A stretch of DNA of 64,000 bases from Tubiluchus corallicola (GCA_030141605.1 JAQGDQ010000332.1:70001-134000), one strand, 5' to 3'. Positions 25,160-38,031 are shown, counted from the stretch's first letter. A program made the numbers and translations. The notes: generated by a model not told the origin, from the letters alone.

Positions 25160-28100
25160 ATGGCGTTACTCTTACGGTCAATTTATAGAATTGGCCCTAT
25201 TTGTTTAAAAAACAGGTCCGGTTTGATAGGCACTGTTACTATAAGATATGGTAAGTACTAAATACAAATTATGACATTGGCATTTCAAGGTATTCATTCT
25301 CTAAAGAGATTTTTCTTTAGTACTTATTATAGTGCATTTGTCCCAATTCTTTGATGACCCATCAATTGGTATTCTATAATTATATTGATTTTAGAAAAGC
25401 ATCTAACTCCGTTCCTCTTCGTCCTCTGATGTTGAAAATGGAATTTGCAGGTATAAGTTTGAAACGACTCTAATGGTTTCAATATTTTCTAACACAGACG
25501 GCAAAGAGTAAAATTAAATGGTATAACCATTTCCTGGAGAAATGTAACCAGTCTTGAAGTCTTGAACAATATACTTCTAAAAGTCTTTAGCGACACACTA
25601 GAAGTTTGGGTGCGCATGGTTAGTGATAAATGCTGAGAAAAACAGCTCGCTAACTTGTGATAGTATTAGAGGTTATGATAAGAGGTGAAACAGGGAAATC
25701 GACATGGTGTTGGTGCAGACTATAAAAACATGGTTAGATTTACAGACAAGTTAGGTGGTGTGGCACCCTGATGGTAGAAACAGCTGGGGGTGCTACTCCT
25801 CTGAAGTGATCTCTAGTAATGATTTCTCTCATATCCAGTGGAAGTTCGTTCCGCAAGCATATTGCTCTGGGGTAGAAGGAGTATAAATAAATAGTGACTC
25901 TTACTACTGGTTGAACAAATTTGCTGCTATCCTTGAGTGATGGGGCGATATAAGTTGATAAATTTATGCCTATCCTGTGATGCACTGTATCGTGAAACAT
26001 GTTTACATCGTTTGTCGGTATCTGATTTCTAGTGTTTCCCAAGGCTTTATATGTCTTTGCTGTCATGTCACCGCAGTGTATGTGAAACCACTGGTTACAG
26101 TTGTCACATTGCAGGATGGCTTTTTGCTACTGGCCTGTTACAGTGCCCGCATGGCTACTGTGCTGGATCCGTATTGACCTGTATGTCCAATGCCTGGATT
26201 AGCAGTAAGGTAGCCAATAATGTGTTGTGTATACACTGATACAGAAACGTTGATTTTTTACAATTTATGTGGTCAGCAATATCTTCCATTGTGGTAATAA
26301 CAGAATAAGTATTTTGTGTTTCTGAATTTAAATGTCTTTTACTCAGCAGCTGGTTTCCTAAATGCATTAAGCTAAACATAAAGACCATTACCAGTTGCAG
26401 AATTGAAGTACAAGTACTACGCGAACCTCCTCTCCGATGTTTGCAGTATAAAACGTTACAAGATAACATGGCATTCTTTATTCAAACATTATCACAGAAA
26501 TAACGTCATCTCCTACAAGAGCAAATAAAATGCACGAAACTGTGAAAAATGCTGATATAAAACCTTACCATCCAATTAGAAATTCCTCTGTTCAAGAGAT
26601 CTTACAAGCAGACCTGTCTGAAATTAAGTGATAGTGTGACACTGGAACTGGTTAATGTCCCTCAAACATAGTAAATGAACCGCACTTTGTATTTGTTCCA
26701 ATTCTACAATGCCTTATTATCTGAGAGCTGGTGTTATTGACGAAAAATCAGTTGTATTATCAGAGTATCATTCTCAAACAACCTGAAGTGGAACCCGCAT
26801 ATTAAGCACATTATTTCTCAGGCCAATAGACGCATAGGAATGATAAAATGCTGCATTTCATCATGTAATGCAAAAGTTATTATGCCTCTTTATAAAGCTG
26901 TAATTAGACCGATACTTGAGTATGCGTGCATTGTTTGGTCACCACAGCCTGTTACTGTTAAAAATGGTATAGAGAGAACTCACTGGAGGTGTATTAGTCT
27001 GATATTCACCCTAACTCTGTATCTTCTCTTGAACAATGCCATGATACTATAGATCTTATTAACTGTTATAAAGTCATTAGTGATAGTTCTATTTTGTGTA
27101 GCGACAAATTTTTTTCTAGATCACTACGTGAGCTCTAGTTACGTGGACACAATTCTAAATTATTTGTACAATACTCTCGCAATAATATCAGAGCCTATTT
27201 CTTCTCCTCTCGTGTTGTGGGCCCTTGGAATTCACTTACTAGTGAAACGGTGCTGCATCGAATCTGCTTCAGTTGTTGAGGAGAAGCCGCCAATAACCAT
27301 ACCTGTCAACCTGTTATTAGCGTTGCCCTTATATAGGGTCTTGCTAAACCTTATAAGACAGCACGGGACCTTACCGAATCTGAAAATATGTTAATTTGCT
27401 GGGAGCCAACAGAAACAGACCAGTCACGAGATTGCATATCAGTCCACACAACAACAAAAAATCATTGGAACATGATTTTATTGTCTTGTTTTCATGAAAA
27501 AAAAACTATTTAGTTATGGTGTGATATTATTTATGTATGCATATCAGATGGAATTTTGTAACAAACACTTAACTTTATATATACATTATTACATATATAT
27601 TAAAAAAAAAGACAAAACACATAAAAACGAGAGAGGGTTCAAGTTAATCTCACTTTCTTCCTTATATCCTGTTATACAGTCACTGAATCCTTCTGTCCAC
27701 GTGTTGAGAAATGGCTCTTCAGGTCGTAAAACCCGGACGCTCGCACTTTCACATTTTTCCTACATGGAACACAAAACGAGTAGTCGGAGCCTTCTGACGA
27801 GGCTTTCACCCATCCAGCGTATGCTCCACCACAAAACTTTGGGCTCTCCCATTCTTTTAAATGACGTCCAGTTCCAGTTTTTTGCTTTTTCGCCGGAAGA
27901 ACACGTTCGCTTGCCATGTTTTTTTTCACGAATGAAATAGCGGAAGTGGTTAACCGGATGTTAAAAATTATTAGCTGAGTGTGCGCAATGACAACGTTTG
28001 AACGGAAGTAAGATCGTCTGCATGAAAGTACCGATCGAAAAGGGAATATTCGATGCGATTATTTTCGCTGAGCAACATTTTGATTTTCCCGTATATTTTT

Positions 28101-31100
28101 CTTTTCGCCGTATGGATTTTCTTGTAAGCCGTATTGGGCCAAAAATGCATTTTTCCCGTACAGCAATACGGCCAAACCGTATAGGTTGACAGGTATGCAA
28201 TAACCATGTTACGGTTAGGTCTCTTAGACTTTGGAAGCAAGTTTTGCAAGCTCTAGAAAGGTCTAGTAATTTCGCTTCATATCTATCACAATAAACGTGA
28301 CAATAGAAGCAATTATAAGAATAATTATATGAGAGCCTTAACTTAAGTTCATTTTTGAAAACAAATGAGTTATGCCTGGTTTCTTACAACACAGAGCACT
28401 TTATAACACTATAACATTCAATCATCAATTTTGCTCAAGGTGAACTGCAGTTAAACAGTAAAAAGAATTTGTATCCGTTTTTAATCGTGAGGATAAACCT
28501 ACCTAAAGTATTCCAATTTTGAACGGTACCTAGTTATTCATTTCCTAAAATTCAATGTTCAACAGGAAGGTATCGCCAAAAACTGCTTATGAACTTGAAG
28601 CCTATTGTAAAGCTTCTGGTCCGTATGGCATCCCTTGTTGCCTTCTGAAGTCCCCGATCAACATTTTTGGGTAATGAGCCGATCAACTTTGCCGTTCTTC
28701 TATACAGATCGATCACCAATCAGTCACAAGTCCACTAAAATATGTTAATGTTGCTGCTATTAAAGATAAAAAATATTTTTAAACTAACCTAGGTTAGGAC
28801 TTAATCTACCCTAGATTCTACTCAGAATAGATGGCTACAGCCTAATGCACCATGTACACAAATACGGGGTAGACTTGCTTCCCAAAAAAGAATTTCTGTG
28901 AAATGAGTTTTCTAAGATAAATATTTTCTGGGAAAAAATTTTCTGGCATTTCTTTTCTTGGAAGTTATTTTTTCTGGGAAATGGTTTTTCTGTGACTGGG
29001 AAGCAGTTTTTCTGAGAAATGCACCTAAACCACCAATACAACTGTAATAGAACATTCAGGTAATGTGCAAGGACTTCAAAAAATTTAACTAAATGCAATT
29101 AAGTTTTAAATTTTTGTTTGGATGTTCTTCAATTCTAAATTCTGCAATTTTTATGGCATGATTGGCTCAATAATTTACGTAACCAATCAAACAGTTCAAT
29201 GATGAGCTGATCAGAGCTTGTTCTCTGATCACCGATCTTAACCAAACATCAATATCCATTCACCAATTACTGATCAGCTCGCCTGTCATTATTATTTGAT
29301 GAGGACAGACACAAGTAATATAATGATGCATGCAGTAATCAAAATTGAAAATTGATGAGTAGGTCATAAAAAGGACGAAATGAAATATGTAAATAATTCC
29401 CATCGATTTAATTAAACTGCTGAAACAATATTTGGTGTACTAGTTTACCATTTCCTAGTTTAGTTAGTGAAAGTGTTTGTTTGCGCAGTTTTATAGATTG
29501 TAAGTACTATAATTCCCACAGGAAAAGAATAGTACTGTATACTTACATACCTATAAGGCTGCAAGCACTGAATAGGTAGTAGATATGCAATTTTGCCATG
29601 TATATGTAAGTATTTTCATCTACCATGAAACCGTGGTTGCTAATCAGTGACGAAGCACAACTGAAACAGTACTTATCATGAGATCGATATGTAAGTAACA
29701 AGGTGATTGGCTAAGTAAGATCATCCAATAAGAGCATTTCATTTTGTTATTGGCGAATCCTGAATGGCAGCATCCTGAAATTGGAGACTGGCAAAGATGC
29801 CGAAAAGAAGAGCCTATAGTTTGAAAGTAAACCACTAGGAACTAAACATTTTGCGAGTGTGATTTTGGCAAGTGGAGAGTGCTGAAAAACGTGCTTCTAA
29901 ATTCAAAATGGGTGGGTGCGATCACGCCCCCAAAAGGCAAGCACTGTTAGTGTATGCCAATTTACATTACACTATGAACATTATTTATGAACACTTTTGC
30001 AAAGTTTCACATTTTAACAAAGATTATTAGTTTTGTTAGAACACTAGATATTGCCTGACAAGTAAAAGTGAACTTAACATGTAATCGTGATGTATGCAGA
30101 AACAACACTGTTGCTTTGGAGTCTCTTCAGTCCAAAGGTTCTCCCCATTAACTCTAGATAAAAGCCACTAACTACAGCTTATCATTAATACATGTATAAT
30201 TTATGGCAGCTGCATCTGTATGTAAAACAACCAGGTTTGTGATAGTATGTTTGAAGGATTTCAGTTTAATATGTGTTGGTTGGGTCTACGGTGGCTTCAG
30301 TTTAATTCTGTTTAAATAACTTCACGTTCGGTGTTTAATTTAGTTTTCTAGATACTCTGCAAACCCAATATGATTTTACATTTGTCGGATGTTTCAGGAG
30401 GATACTGGAACAAAGACTGGAAACCAGGGCCCTTTCCCAAAACACCAGAAGAAAGGGAAGCCGCAGCTAAGAAATATGGCCTGTTGCCAGAGGATTATGA
30501 TGTTTATCCTGATGATGGTTTGTATAATTAAATTTTACTTTCTGCACCAAATGTAGTTGCAGCTTAATTGGCTTACAATAAGTTTTAGACCGACTATCAA
30601 AATTCCACTCGCGCACAAGTGTTTTCTTAAATTTTCCTACAAGAATCACTAATCCGAAATACTGTTGGAAAAATGCGGGTTGTGATCATTGATTAGAAGC
30701 AGTCAAGTGATATGAGCTGATGTGATCGTACCGATGTGATCAATTTAAACTAAATTAGTATTTCAACTTTTAAAAAACTGAAGATTCTGTGGAAAAATAA
30801 AAGGCACCAAAAATAGCATTTCCTACGAAGATTATTTTTGATTTCTAAAATCAGCCATTTTAAGCCTACTGCCATTGCAATTGATGCTTCATATTTTTGT
30901 CTTTTTTAGCAGTGGTGGTTGTTTCAAACTAGTGAACCACTGCAATTCTAAGTTAAACTCTTAAGCTGTAGAATACATTGAAAATTATTTGATGAATCAG
31001 TTACGTTTCACAGAAACATGTTATCCCTGCAGTTTAACCATGTGTAATATGCAGAAACAGCCTGCTTGTGGATGTTTGATTTTATTTAGCAAAGCTGGAT

Positions 31101-33807
31101 GGGAAATGAGTCGCATAAGTCACATGTCTGGCACACTGATAATGGTAAACTAAACCGTTGATGTGTAGAAATTGTGTTTCTTGGTAAAAAAAAGCTGTTT
31201 CATAAAAAAGTATTTAATTTTTGTGACTAACAAGAGTAAATTTTAGCAACTTAAGCTAAAAATTAGTGATAGTAGTTTGTCTCTGGTTTCTATTCTTGCA
31301 CTAAATGACTAGACATTTTAATCGTTGGTTGTATGTTATAAAATTGAAGAGATTTCTCTTAACACAACATTTTATAAAAAACTGGCACATAATTAGTCGG
31401 ATACAAATTATGAAGCTGCTAAAAATAAAAACTATTATTTTATTGTCACCATTATCAAGCAATTTGTGAATCATTTTGGATATTTTTCAGGTACTGGCTA
31501 TGGCGACTACCCAAAACTTGAACCAGTGTCTAATGATATGAGAGATCCATACCACAATTACGATTACCCGTATCTAAAGTAAGTGATAGAGTACAGTAGG
31601 TGGGTCATAATTATTTGTAAAGCAATACTCACCACTGTTAGCATGTACTTGTAAATCTTTGACTTAAAATTGTGTTTTTGAGGTTGGTAATGTAATTGAC
31701 TTCTCTTCTGCAATCTCACGCAGTACATGAGAGTTTTACAACTTGCACAAGATTTTAAAAATTTTTACAAGGTAGAGAGCACTTTTTGCAGCATTGCCAG
31801 TTAGAGAGCTGCTCAATAAATTTGTCTGGGAGGCTGTGTCTATGTCTAGAAAACTTGATGTTGTTGTCGTAATGAACTCTAGTTAATGTGTCAAAGATGC
31901 AACAATTAAAAAAACAAAGAAAAGGAAGGGCAAAAATGTAGGATTAAACAAAAAGTTTGAAGTTTCTTTTCAAATCACAATATTAATACAGATTTTTAAA
32001 TCAAAATGAGGATCAGAAGATTTGTTGCAAAATAATATTTAAATTTTGTTTTATAATTTAGTTCAAAATTTTACTGGTGCTAAATCTTGTGATTAAGCGT
32101 GGCTTCAGTGGTGTGGAGCATGAGTGAAGCTAGAAAATGTTGTGGCATTATATCACCTTTATCAATTCTTTTTCACAGTTTCTTTTTCTCCTTTTTAGGC
32201 GTGATTTTGGTGAGCCAATTCACATAGATGCCGACATGTACGGTGAAGACAGAATTAGTTTGGCACGACAGCGGTATAGCACGTGGGAAAAGCTTCGATG
32301 GCTCTTTACAGTTATTGGCCTTTTTTCTGCTGCTTGGTTTCTTTGCGAGAAATATCCACTAACACTTGCTGTTGTAAGTTTCGTTAATGTTGTGGCAACA
32401 AAAACTTGCAAGTACAACTTTCATAAACATACATGATACACCAAATGAAATTCTATGGCAAATTTCTCTCTTTCATTAAAGAACATAAGCAAATCGCAAA
32501 TGTGATCGCATGTGACATACTAGAAGAGTCTGTGTTATATGTCTCAGTAGCAAATATTCACTTTAGCTGTTTAAATTATTTGAATTTATGTGTTTTTGTA
32601 CAACTATGAGAAAACTGCAATAGATTTGAACTAAGTGGTGCATGTTCTAATTAATCACAACAAAATTGATGGGTAATAGATCCGAATACAGAACTAGTGT
32701 GTTAACGTCCACCACGCACTGTGATATAGAGCCTGTCTAATATTGAATACTAAAACACAAATGTCAAAATGTTAAACACAGGTTTCCAAAACATGTTTTT
32801 CGTTTTTTCATAGACTTCAAAAACTTTAATTTCGGGTCGGATTGTGTACTAGGCTCACTGCCTGTCTAGTGTCTACACTGAAAAGTTGGTGCTTTCACAA
32901 CTTTTTGCAATTTTTAGCTGTTTTAGAAATTCTGTAGTGTGAAAACAATTTAATATCCTAATTCTTGTCCTTGAGAAAATTGTTTTGTTTTGCATTTCTG
33001 ATATATCCAACGTTTTAAAATTAGCTCTAAATTTGTGGTTTGAAATTTTTTGTCTGAGGTCAGGTAAGTGACTATCTAGCTTTTTAAAAGAGCTCAACAC
33101 ACTGAAATCTAGAATTCGGGATTCAGTTTGGGAGAATAAAATTATAGACCACTGTCAGTCATAAGTGTTAAGCTAATAAGGGTAAAGTAATCCAAACTCT
33201 TGTAGACTATATCTTGATTATTCTCGAAAGAGAAGTTATGTAGATTTTATTACATGCTCATTTTTAGAGCAAGGCATTCCTATTCATTGTATAGGCACTC
33301 TCACCTGTGACTCATTTTAGTCTTGCACACATTTTTAGTGTATTTTTAATACATATTTTTTTAATATTTGTGAATATTGTTGCCAATTTTTAAAATAAAA
33401 TAATTCATTAATTTTTTTCAATAAAATAATCCTTAATGAAGTAATTGAGTTTCCATTGATGTTAATCAGTTTAGCTCAGTGTGTCTGTTCTTTGTTAAAT
33501 AAGCTCCTCCGTGGCTCAAATTATTTTTATACATTTTTTTATTGTTAAATAACTTTGATGAATATGAATACCAACTTTTTTACAGAAAATTCACTTTTAA
33601 ATAAAATAATAATGCATTATCCTGGTGATGCAAAATTTGGCACATTTTAACCCAAGCATGTTTCACACTTAAGGACAGAAGCATTTCTTTCATGTTGATT
33701 TTTAGATGCCAAAGCAGTTTCCTTACAATGAGCTATGGGTGGAAAATGGCGGTGCTCCAGATGAGATGCCAGAAATTAAACATTACACATTTGAACCTGC
33801 GGAATAG
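25160..33807 (+). CDS. NDUFB8: NDUFB8, complex I accessory subunit (ASHI)
   Basis: Accessory subunit of mitochondrial NADH:ubiquinone oxidoreductase, membrane arm. Five coding exons: 25160-25250, 30398-30517, 31491-31578, 32199-32373 and 33706-33807. Phases are consistent and all junctions are GT-AG; the product is 191 residues against 186 in human. Exon 1 encodes a basic, hydroxylated presequence typical of mitochondrial import ([12 protein letters not shown]). Exons 2-3 carry the family motifs [31 protein letters not shown] and GYGDYPKL. Exon 4 holds [18 protein letters not shown] and the single membrane span ([14 protein letters not shown]). Exon 5 is the [11 protein letters not shown] tail. 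Intron 1 is 5.1 kb and full of mobile element remains. Confidence 0.96.
25385..25560 (+). mobile_element. LINE reverse transcriptase fragment (broken)
   Basis: Reads [16 protein letters not shown], then after small frame breaks WFQYFLT and a stretch like the NG-ISW-V that precedes GVPQG in non-LTR reverse transcriptases. Stops and frameshifts are present, so it is dead. It lies in NDUFB8 intron 1, before the oppositely oriented fragment at 25740-26160. Confidence 0.7.
25740..26160 (-). mobile_element. LINE remnant with PHD-type finger and RT tail (-)
   Basis: On the - strand a broken PHD-like zinc finger comes first (CGHC near 26155-26143, then after a one-base shift [12 protein letters not shown]). 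It is followed directly by a fragment resembling the C-terminal end of a non-LTR reverse transcriptase ORF, with [14 protein letters not shown] near the SFFPR-I-LWN-LP signature. PHD fingers occur in ORF1 of several LINE clades, so the middle of the element seems to be deleted between the two parts. Confidence 0.6.
27298..28197. mobile_element. 900 bp DNA transposon with 15 bp inverted ends, nested in a LINE
   Basis: The left end CATACCTGTCAACCT (27298-27312) and the right end AGGTTGACAGGTATG (28183-28197) are perfect inverted repeats. They are flanked by identical 7-base copies of CAATAAC (27291-27297 and 28198-28204), a target-site duplication. The right end also has subterminal CCGTA/TACGG repeats. 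Its one protein-like frame is the zinc-finger ORF at 27672-27929, so it is probably a deletion derivative of an autonomous element. The superfamily is unclear: TSD length and finger fit hAT-like elements, but the terminal bases CA..TG are not typical. Confidence 0.85.
27672..27929 (-). CDS. BED/U1-like zinc finger ORF of the DNA transposon
   Basis: 85 codons. After a basic N-terminus ([10 protein letters not shown]) comes a finger-like region, [19 protein letters not shown] with FCVPC, then [15 protein letters not shown]. The W-x-FC-x2-C-x(n)-L-x-H layout resembles the N-terminal BED or U1-type fingers of hAT-class transposases and genes derived from them. The last histidine expected (KKH) reads QKD, so the finger may be defective. 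No catalytic domain follows. Confidence 0.5.
   Translation of the reverse strand: MKKNMASERVLPAKKQKTGTGRHLKEWESPKFCGGAYAGWVKASSEGSDYSFCVPCRKNVKVRASGFYDLKSHFSTRGQKDSVTV
28878..29022 (+). repeat. degenerate minisatellite of TTTTCTGGGAAA-like units
   Basis: Six or so imperfect copies of a TTTTCTGnGAAA motif at roughly 20-25 base intervals in NDUFB8 intron 1. Confidence 0.65.
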
Positions 33808-34331
33808 GAATAGGATTTCTCTGTACCATTGCTTCTGATCTGCAGTTGCCAGTCTAACTGTGCTCCCGAAGACTGCACACAGCCCAGTGTCTGTTATAAT
33901 TTTACCTGCATGGATTTTGTGTCTGACTGCATTGTTTCTTTTCTAAATGAGTGTACGACAACATTGGACAACGGTTACTCCTTTACAGCTGTTCTTTTTA
34001 ATACAGTGCCAGTATAATATGTAGTGGGTTTTTCATACTGTAAGGAACCAAGTAAGTGGCATGGAACTATAAACTTCAATTATCAGTAGTACTTATATCT
34101 TAGGAAATATAGGAAAACAATAGTAAATCTTATTTGTATAGTGTATACTGGGCTGTCAAGTTAGAGCACAGTCAGAACAGTGACTGTCCTCTGGCTCTAA
34201 TATCTTAGCATTTATAAGATTTTTGCAAGTTTCACAGGAAGAAACATTAAAACTTTTTCAGATTGTCTTGTTGTATGTACAAAATGGTTGTCTTGTACCT
34301 GGAAAATATGTTTCTCAAAACATTTAATGCC

Positions 34332-34337
34332 AATAAA
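34332..34337 (+). terminator. polyadenylation signal of NDUFB8
   Basis: AATAAA about 525 bases after the stop codon, the first clear signal in the 3' flank. Confidence 0.4.
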
Positions 34338-34502
34338 GTAGGATAACACAATTTTTTACACACCACTAAACAAAATGTATTAAATAAAAGCAAGAAAAGT
34401 GGAAAAAGTTATTTCCTAAAATGTGATCATTAGGAAGTGTCTTTGTTTTGTGGTTTCCGTGTTTAATTTGTGAATTGGAAAATTTTGAATGTAGTTTTCG
34501 AG

Positions 34503-35103
34503 CAGTGGCGGCTCGTGTATAGACACTGCGGAACTGCAGCATCCCCTATTTTCACTCGATATTATCGCTAATATTCAATATAATGAATCTTATTTCTTTA
34601 ATTCTTTCTTATACTTATACGTACTTGTAAATCTTTGTATGGAAACAGACCATGTGGCGGAACTGTGCGCTTCACATCTCCAGCATTGTGCACTTCGCTG
34701 GTCCAGTAACTTGGTGTTTGGCTGTTGTGCACATGCGGCCATGCGCACATGTCTGAGATAAGACTCTGAATGCTTGGTGAGAGAGTGCTGTCACTCATGA
34801 AGTGTTGATCAAGGAGAAAATTATTTATCTTTTTGCTCAAAGTAAAACAAGAAGAATGGATTTTGTTTTTAAATGAATAGATCTATTTAAACTTAAATTA
34901 ACTTAATAAATTAGGTTAATTTAACTTGAACTGCAACAACTTAGGATATTAGTAAGTAAAAAATGTTTTTTTGTTTAGGATTTTATCAAATTTATGTATA
35001 AATTTCCTTTTTATATGTTTGTTCCATTTTACACAATATTAAAACAATAGCTAAAAATTTTCTGAAGTAGCACTCCACTAATTTTAGCTATGAGCCGCCA
35101 CTG
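34503..35103. mobile_element. 601 bp non-autonomous hAT element (MITE)
   Basis: Starts CAGTGGCGGCTC and ends GAGCCGCCACTG, perfect 12-base inverted ends of the CAGTGGCGGCT type known from hAT (Zaphod-like) elements. The flanks are TTTTCGAG (34495-34502) and CTTTCGAG (35104-35111), an 8-base target duplication with one mismatch, as expected for hAT. The interior encodes no transposase, so it would need one in trans. It lies just downstream of NDUFB8. Confidence 0.9.
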
Positions 35104-36862
35104 CTTTCGAGTGCCTAGAGTAATTAATAAGTAAGGAAAAAAATCTGCAACAGATTTCCAGATATGTTCAATTTAAATTTATTGTACAATATTAATTTTT
35201 TGTGAATATGTTAAGTCACAGACACAGTAAAAACTTATTGGAGTAACCTGGCAGACAGAATGAATGAAAGAAAGCATAATTTTATCTGTATGGAAATGAG
35301 CGAACTGTCGTATCTGAGGCATGTATAGTAGCGTAATATTCATCAAAAGTAACACCTGAAAGTTGATTAGATGGTTTAGTGTTTTTCCAGCTAGAATATG
35401 TGACTATTGTGATAATAACAGTAATTGTGTAATTAAAACTGTTGTCTGTTTGTTACTACGAACTTTGTTGGGTCTTTTTTTAGTATTGATTGTTTTTTCG
35501 AAATCTGTACATCTGCAGGTGCAAAATGTTAGTTCGGAGTACGAAGCGGCATCAAGATGATAATATTTTGAAAAGTTATATTTGTATTGAGTTTTATTAC
35601 TTCGTGGCAGACTTTTGGAAGTGTGTCATTTAGTACATTTAATTTACACTGTTTATTAATTCGATACGATGTTCACAGTAATGAAAACAATGCTAGTTCC
35701 CAAAATTCAACTATATGTGTGACCTGATACATTCTATTATGTACGATAAAATTTAGTACACCACGTGGAGGGCAAAAAATTATACACATTTTATTAAGTG
35801 AGCACTTAAAAGATACACATATAACCAGATGCATTTTATTAATCAACAATATATTACTATTTTAGCATTAAGGACCAAACCAGAAGCATTATTTTGTACA
35901 ATAAAGATAACAGAAGGCTTTTCTGCTTTCAAAAGAAAAGCTCAAAGTTCTAAAGGATTCTACAAAGATTGAAAAATGCAATTTTTACATCTGTAAGCAA
36001 ATAATCATATACATAGGATAGGTGTGTGGGTCTTTCAAAAATGTGATTTTGGCCTGTGGTTGTTTAAAATTGTAGGTCTTTAGTAAAATACGTCACACAC
36101 TCACCAATGGTTTTTGTCTTTGTCAAGTGATGTGATCGAATTAAACATGGATATCTTAACCAGGCTTGCTAAATGTTAAAATGTCGAAAATTTTAATTTC
36201 ATACTATACAGAAGAGCATCAAATTACGAGCTTTTTCATTTTTGTTGTTGGCCTCTTGTAGTTAATTATATTAGTTATGCTTTGTTTCCCAATAACCTTG
36301 CAAATCATTACCAGAACAGCTGCAAAATTATTTAAAGAAGAGCTCCGTGCACTTTCTAGATCTTAATAAACACGTGATTATCAAGGACAAACTGCTTGTC
36401 AGAGTTTGATAAAAATGGTATTCAATGGAAATAATAATTAATATTTAATAATGCCTAAAAAGCCAGCTAAATGATGTTCACCGTTGACTTAAACCTTAAC
36501 CTTGGAGTATTATAAAACATGAATAAGACTGGCACTTTGATCCACTGTTCGTCTGTACCAGCAAGCACGCTTATCTGAAGTTCAAGAAGGTCTCACCAGT
36601 TTACTGTAACCCTGATTTCAATAGTGGTCTTTACGTTGATTTCTTCTCTGTCTCCTAGGGGAATGCCTACCTCGGCTAATCGGAGTTCCTTTAAAAACTA
36701 TACCAGCGTGCCTGCCCAGGCCTGAATGCACTGCAACGATAATAAAATAATAATTGATTGTTTGTTAATCAGTGATGTGGCAGAAGAAAGACTGATAATT
36801 AATGTGACTACAAGAAAGTCTATTATAATTAATTTCGTTGTGATAAGACTCTCTCCCGCGAG

Positions 36863-36865
<3 letters not shown>

Positions 36866-36933
<68 letters not shown>

Positions 36934-36985
36934 CTCTCTCTCTCTTTCTCCTTCCCCCCTCTCTCTTTCTCTCTCTCCCTCTTTC
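36866..36985 (+). repeat. (TC)n microsatellite
   Basis: About 90 bases of nearly pure CT followed by an impure pyrimidine tract. Confidence 0.9.
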
Positions 36986-37079
36986 TCCTTCTCTTTCATA
37001 AAAAAAAACACTTCAACCATTTTTCGGTGACATGTGGAACTTCAGAACAAGGCTTATAAAAACAAATTTGTTCGTGCAA

Positions 37080-37290
37080 TACACGTTATTGTCACCATGT
37101 TGGTACAATATAGGATGTTTTTCCAGTATTGATGCAACATTTGGACTAATATTGTTATCCATTATTGGAAACACATGGTTTGCATAATATTTATAAAATA
37201 CTGGTACAATGCTGTGGCAAGTCCACATTTCCACGTGGTATCCATATTTGCAAAAATATTGTGACAACATTGGTACAATATTGTCGTGCT
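37080..37290. repeat. degenerate TTGGTACAATATTG repeat cluster
   Basis: At least three copies of TGGTACAAT (near 37099, 37201 and 37270) mix with inverted partners such as CAATATTG and AATATTGT. This could fold into hairpins and looks like a decayed tandem or foldback repeat. Confidence 0.5.
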
Positions 37291-37319
37291 CCTGGGATAT
37301 CATGTTATCTTGTTATATT

Positions 37320-38031
37320 GACACTGTTAATCATGTTCTTCTTGACAAATTAAACTATTATGGAACTAAATCTGTATCTCAGTCTTGATTCAATAGCTAT
37401 TTAACTGGTCGCAGTCGATATATTGAAGTAGATGGACATCGATCCTCTCAACTTCCAATGACAGTAGGTGGCCTTCATTAAGGGACCAACATTAAGTCCA
37501 AGTCTATTTTATTTCTTTGGTATATAGATGACATGCCTTTCTGTAGTAATAAACTTTTGCTTCGTCTATTTCCTCTTGGCAGAAATATGTTCTTTGCTAA
37601 CACTAATTTAATAAATTCAGAATTTACAATGAATCAAGAACTTAAATATATAACTGAGTGCTTACAGTCAGTAAACTGCCTCTTAATATTAAAAAATCTA
37701 ATTACATTCTTTTTCTCTCAAAAAATAAATCAATAAATGGCAATTTCGAAATTATACTTAATGTTTTACCTATTGCTAAGCCACAGTGATGCAGTAGTTG
37801 TACCCTAAATTTTCGCAGGTTTCCCGAAATTTACAATTTTGTTTTCCATTGAATTTATATAGCTATTGAATGATAATTATTGTCAGTTATGGTAACCATC
37901 TGTAGGAGGAAGACTAGAGAGCACTTGCTATTTCTTCTCCCGTACAGTAACCTTATTTAATCATTATTATCACTGTATTGTTGTATCCGTTATTTTGACT
38001 GTTGTAAAATAAATTTATTCTATTCTATTCT
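37320..38031 (+). mobile_element. LINE 3' end with (TTCTA)n tail
   Basis: Frames read, with breaks, an RT block (YIEVDGHRSSQLPMTVGG, then LFLWYIDD, then NMFFANTNL and EFTMNQELKYITE). The YADD-like active-site box is lost between LLRLF and NMFF. The copy ends in AAATAAATTTATTCTATTCTATTC, a pentamer tail typical of some LINE clades. It is 5'-truncated and dead. Confidence 0.75.

Larger units (their letters stand above)
26590..28250 (+). mobile_element. LINE 3' half, interrupted by a DNA transposon
   Basis: Degraded frames read LQADLSEI, then [13 protein letters not shown], then [20 protein letters not shown], the conserved block after the catalytic domain of non-LTR reverse transcriptases. After frameshifts come LRGHNSKLF and [14 protein letters not shown]. 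The ORF is then split at 27298 by the element ending at 28197 and resumes beyond it. So the LINE is older than the DNA transposon. Confidence 0.75.
35112..37310. other. intergenic DNA with simple repeats
   Basis: No conserved gene. The stretch contains the TC tract at 36866-36985 and a zone of degenerate CAATATTGTACCAAT-like units at 37080-37290. Confidence 0.45.
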
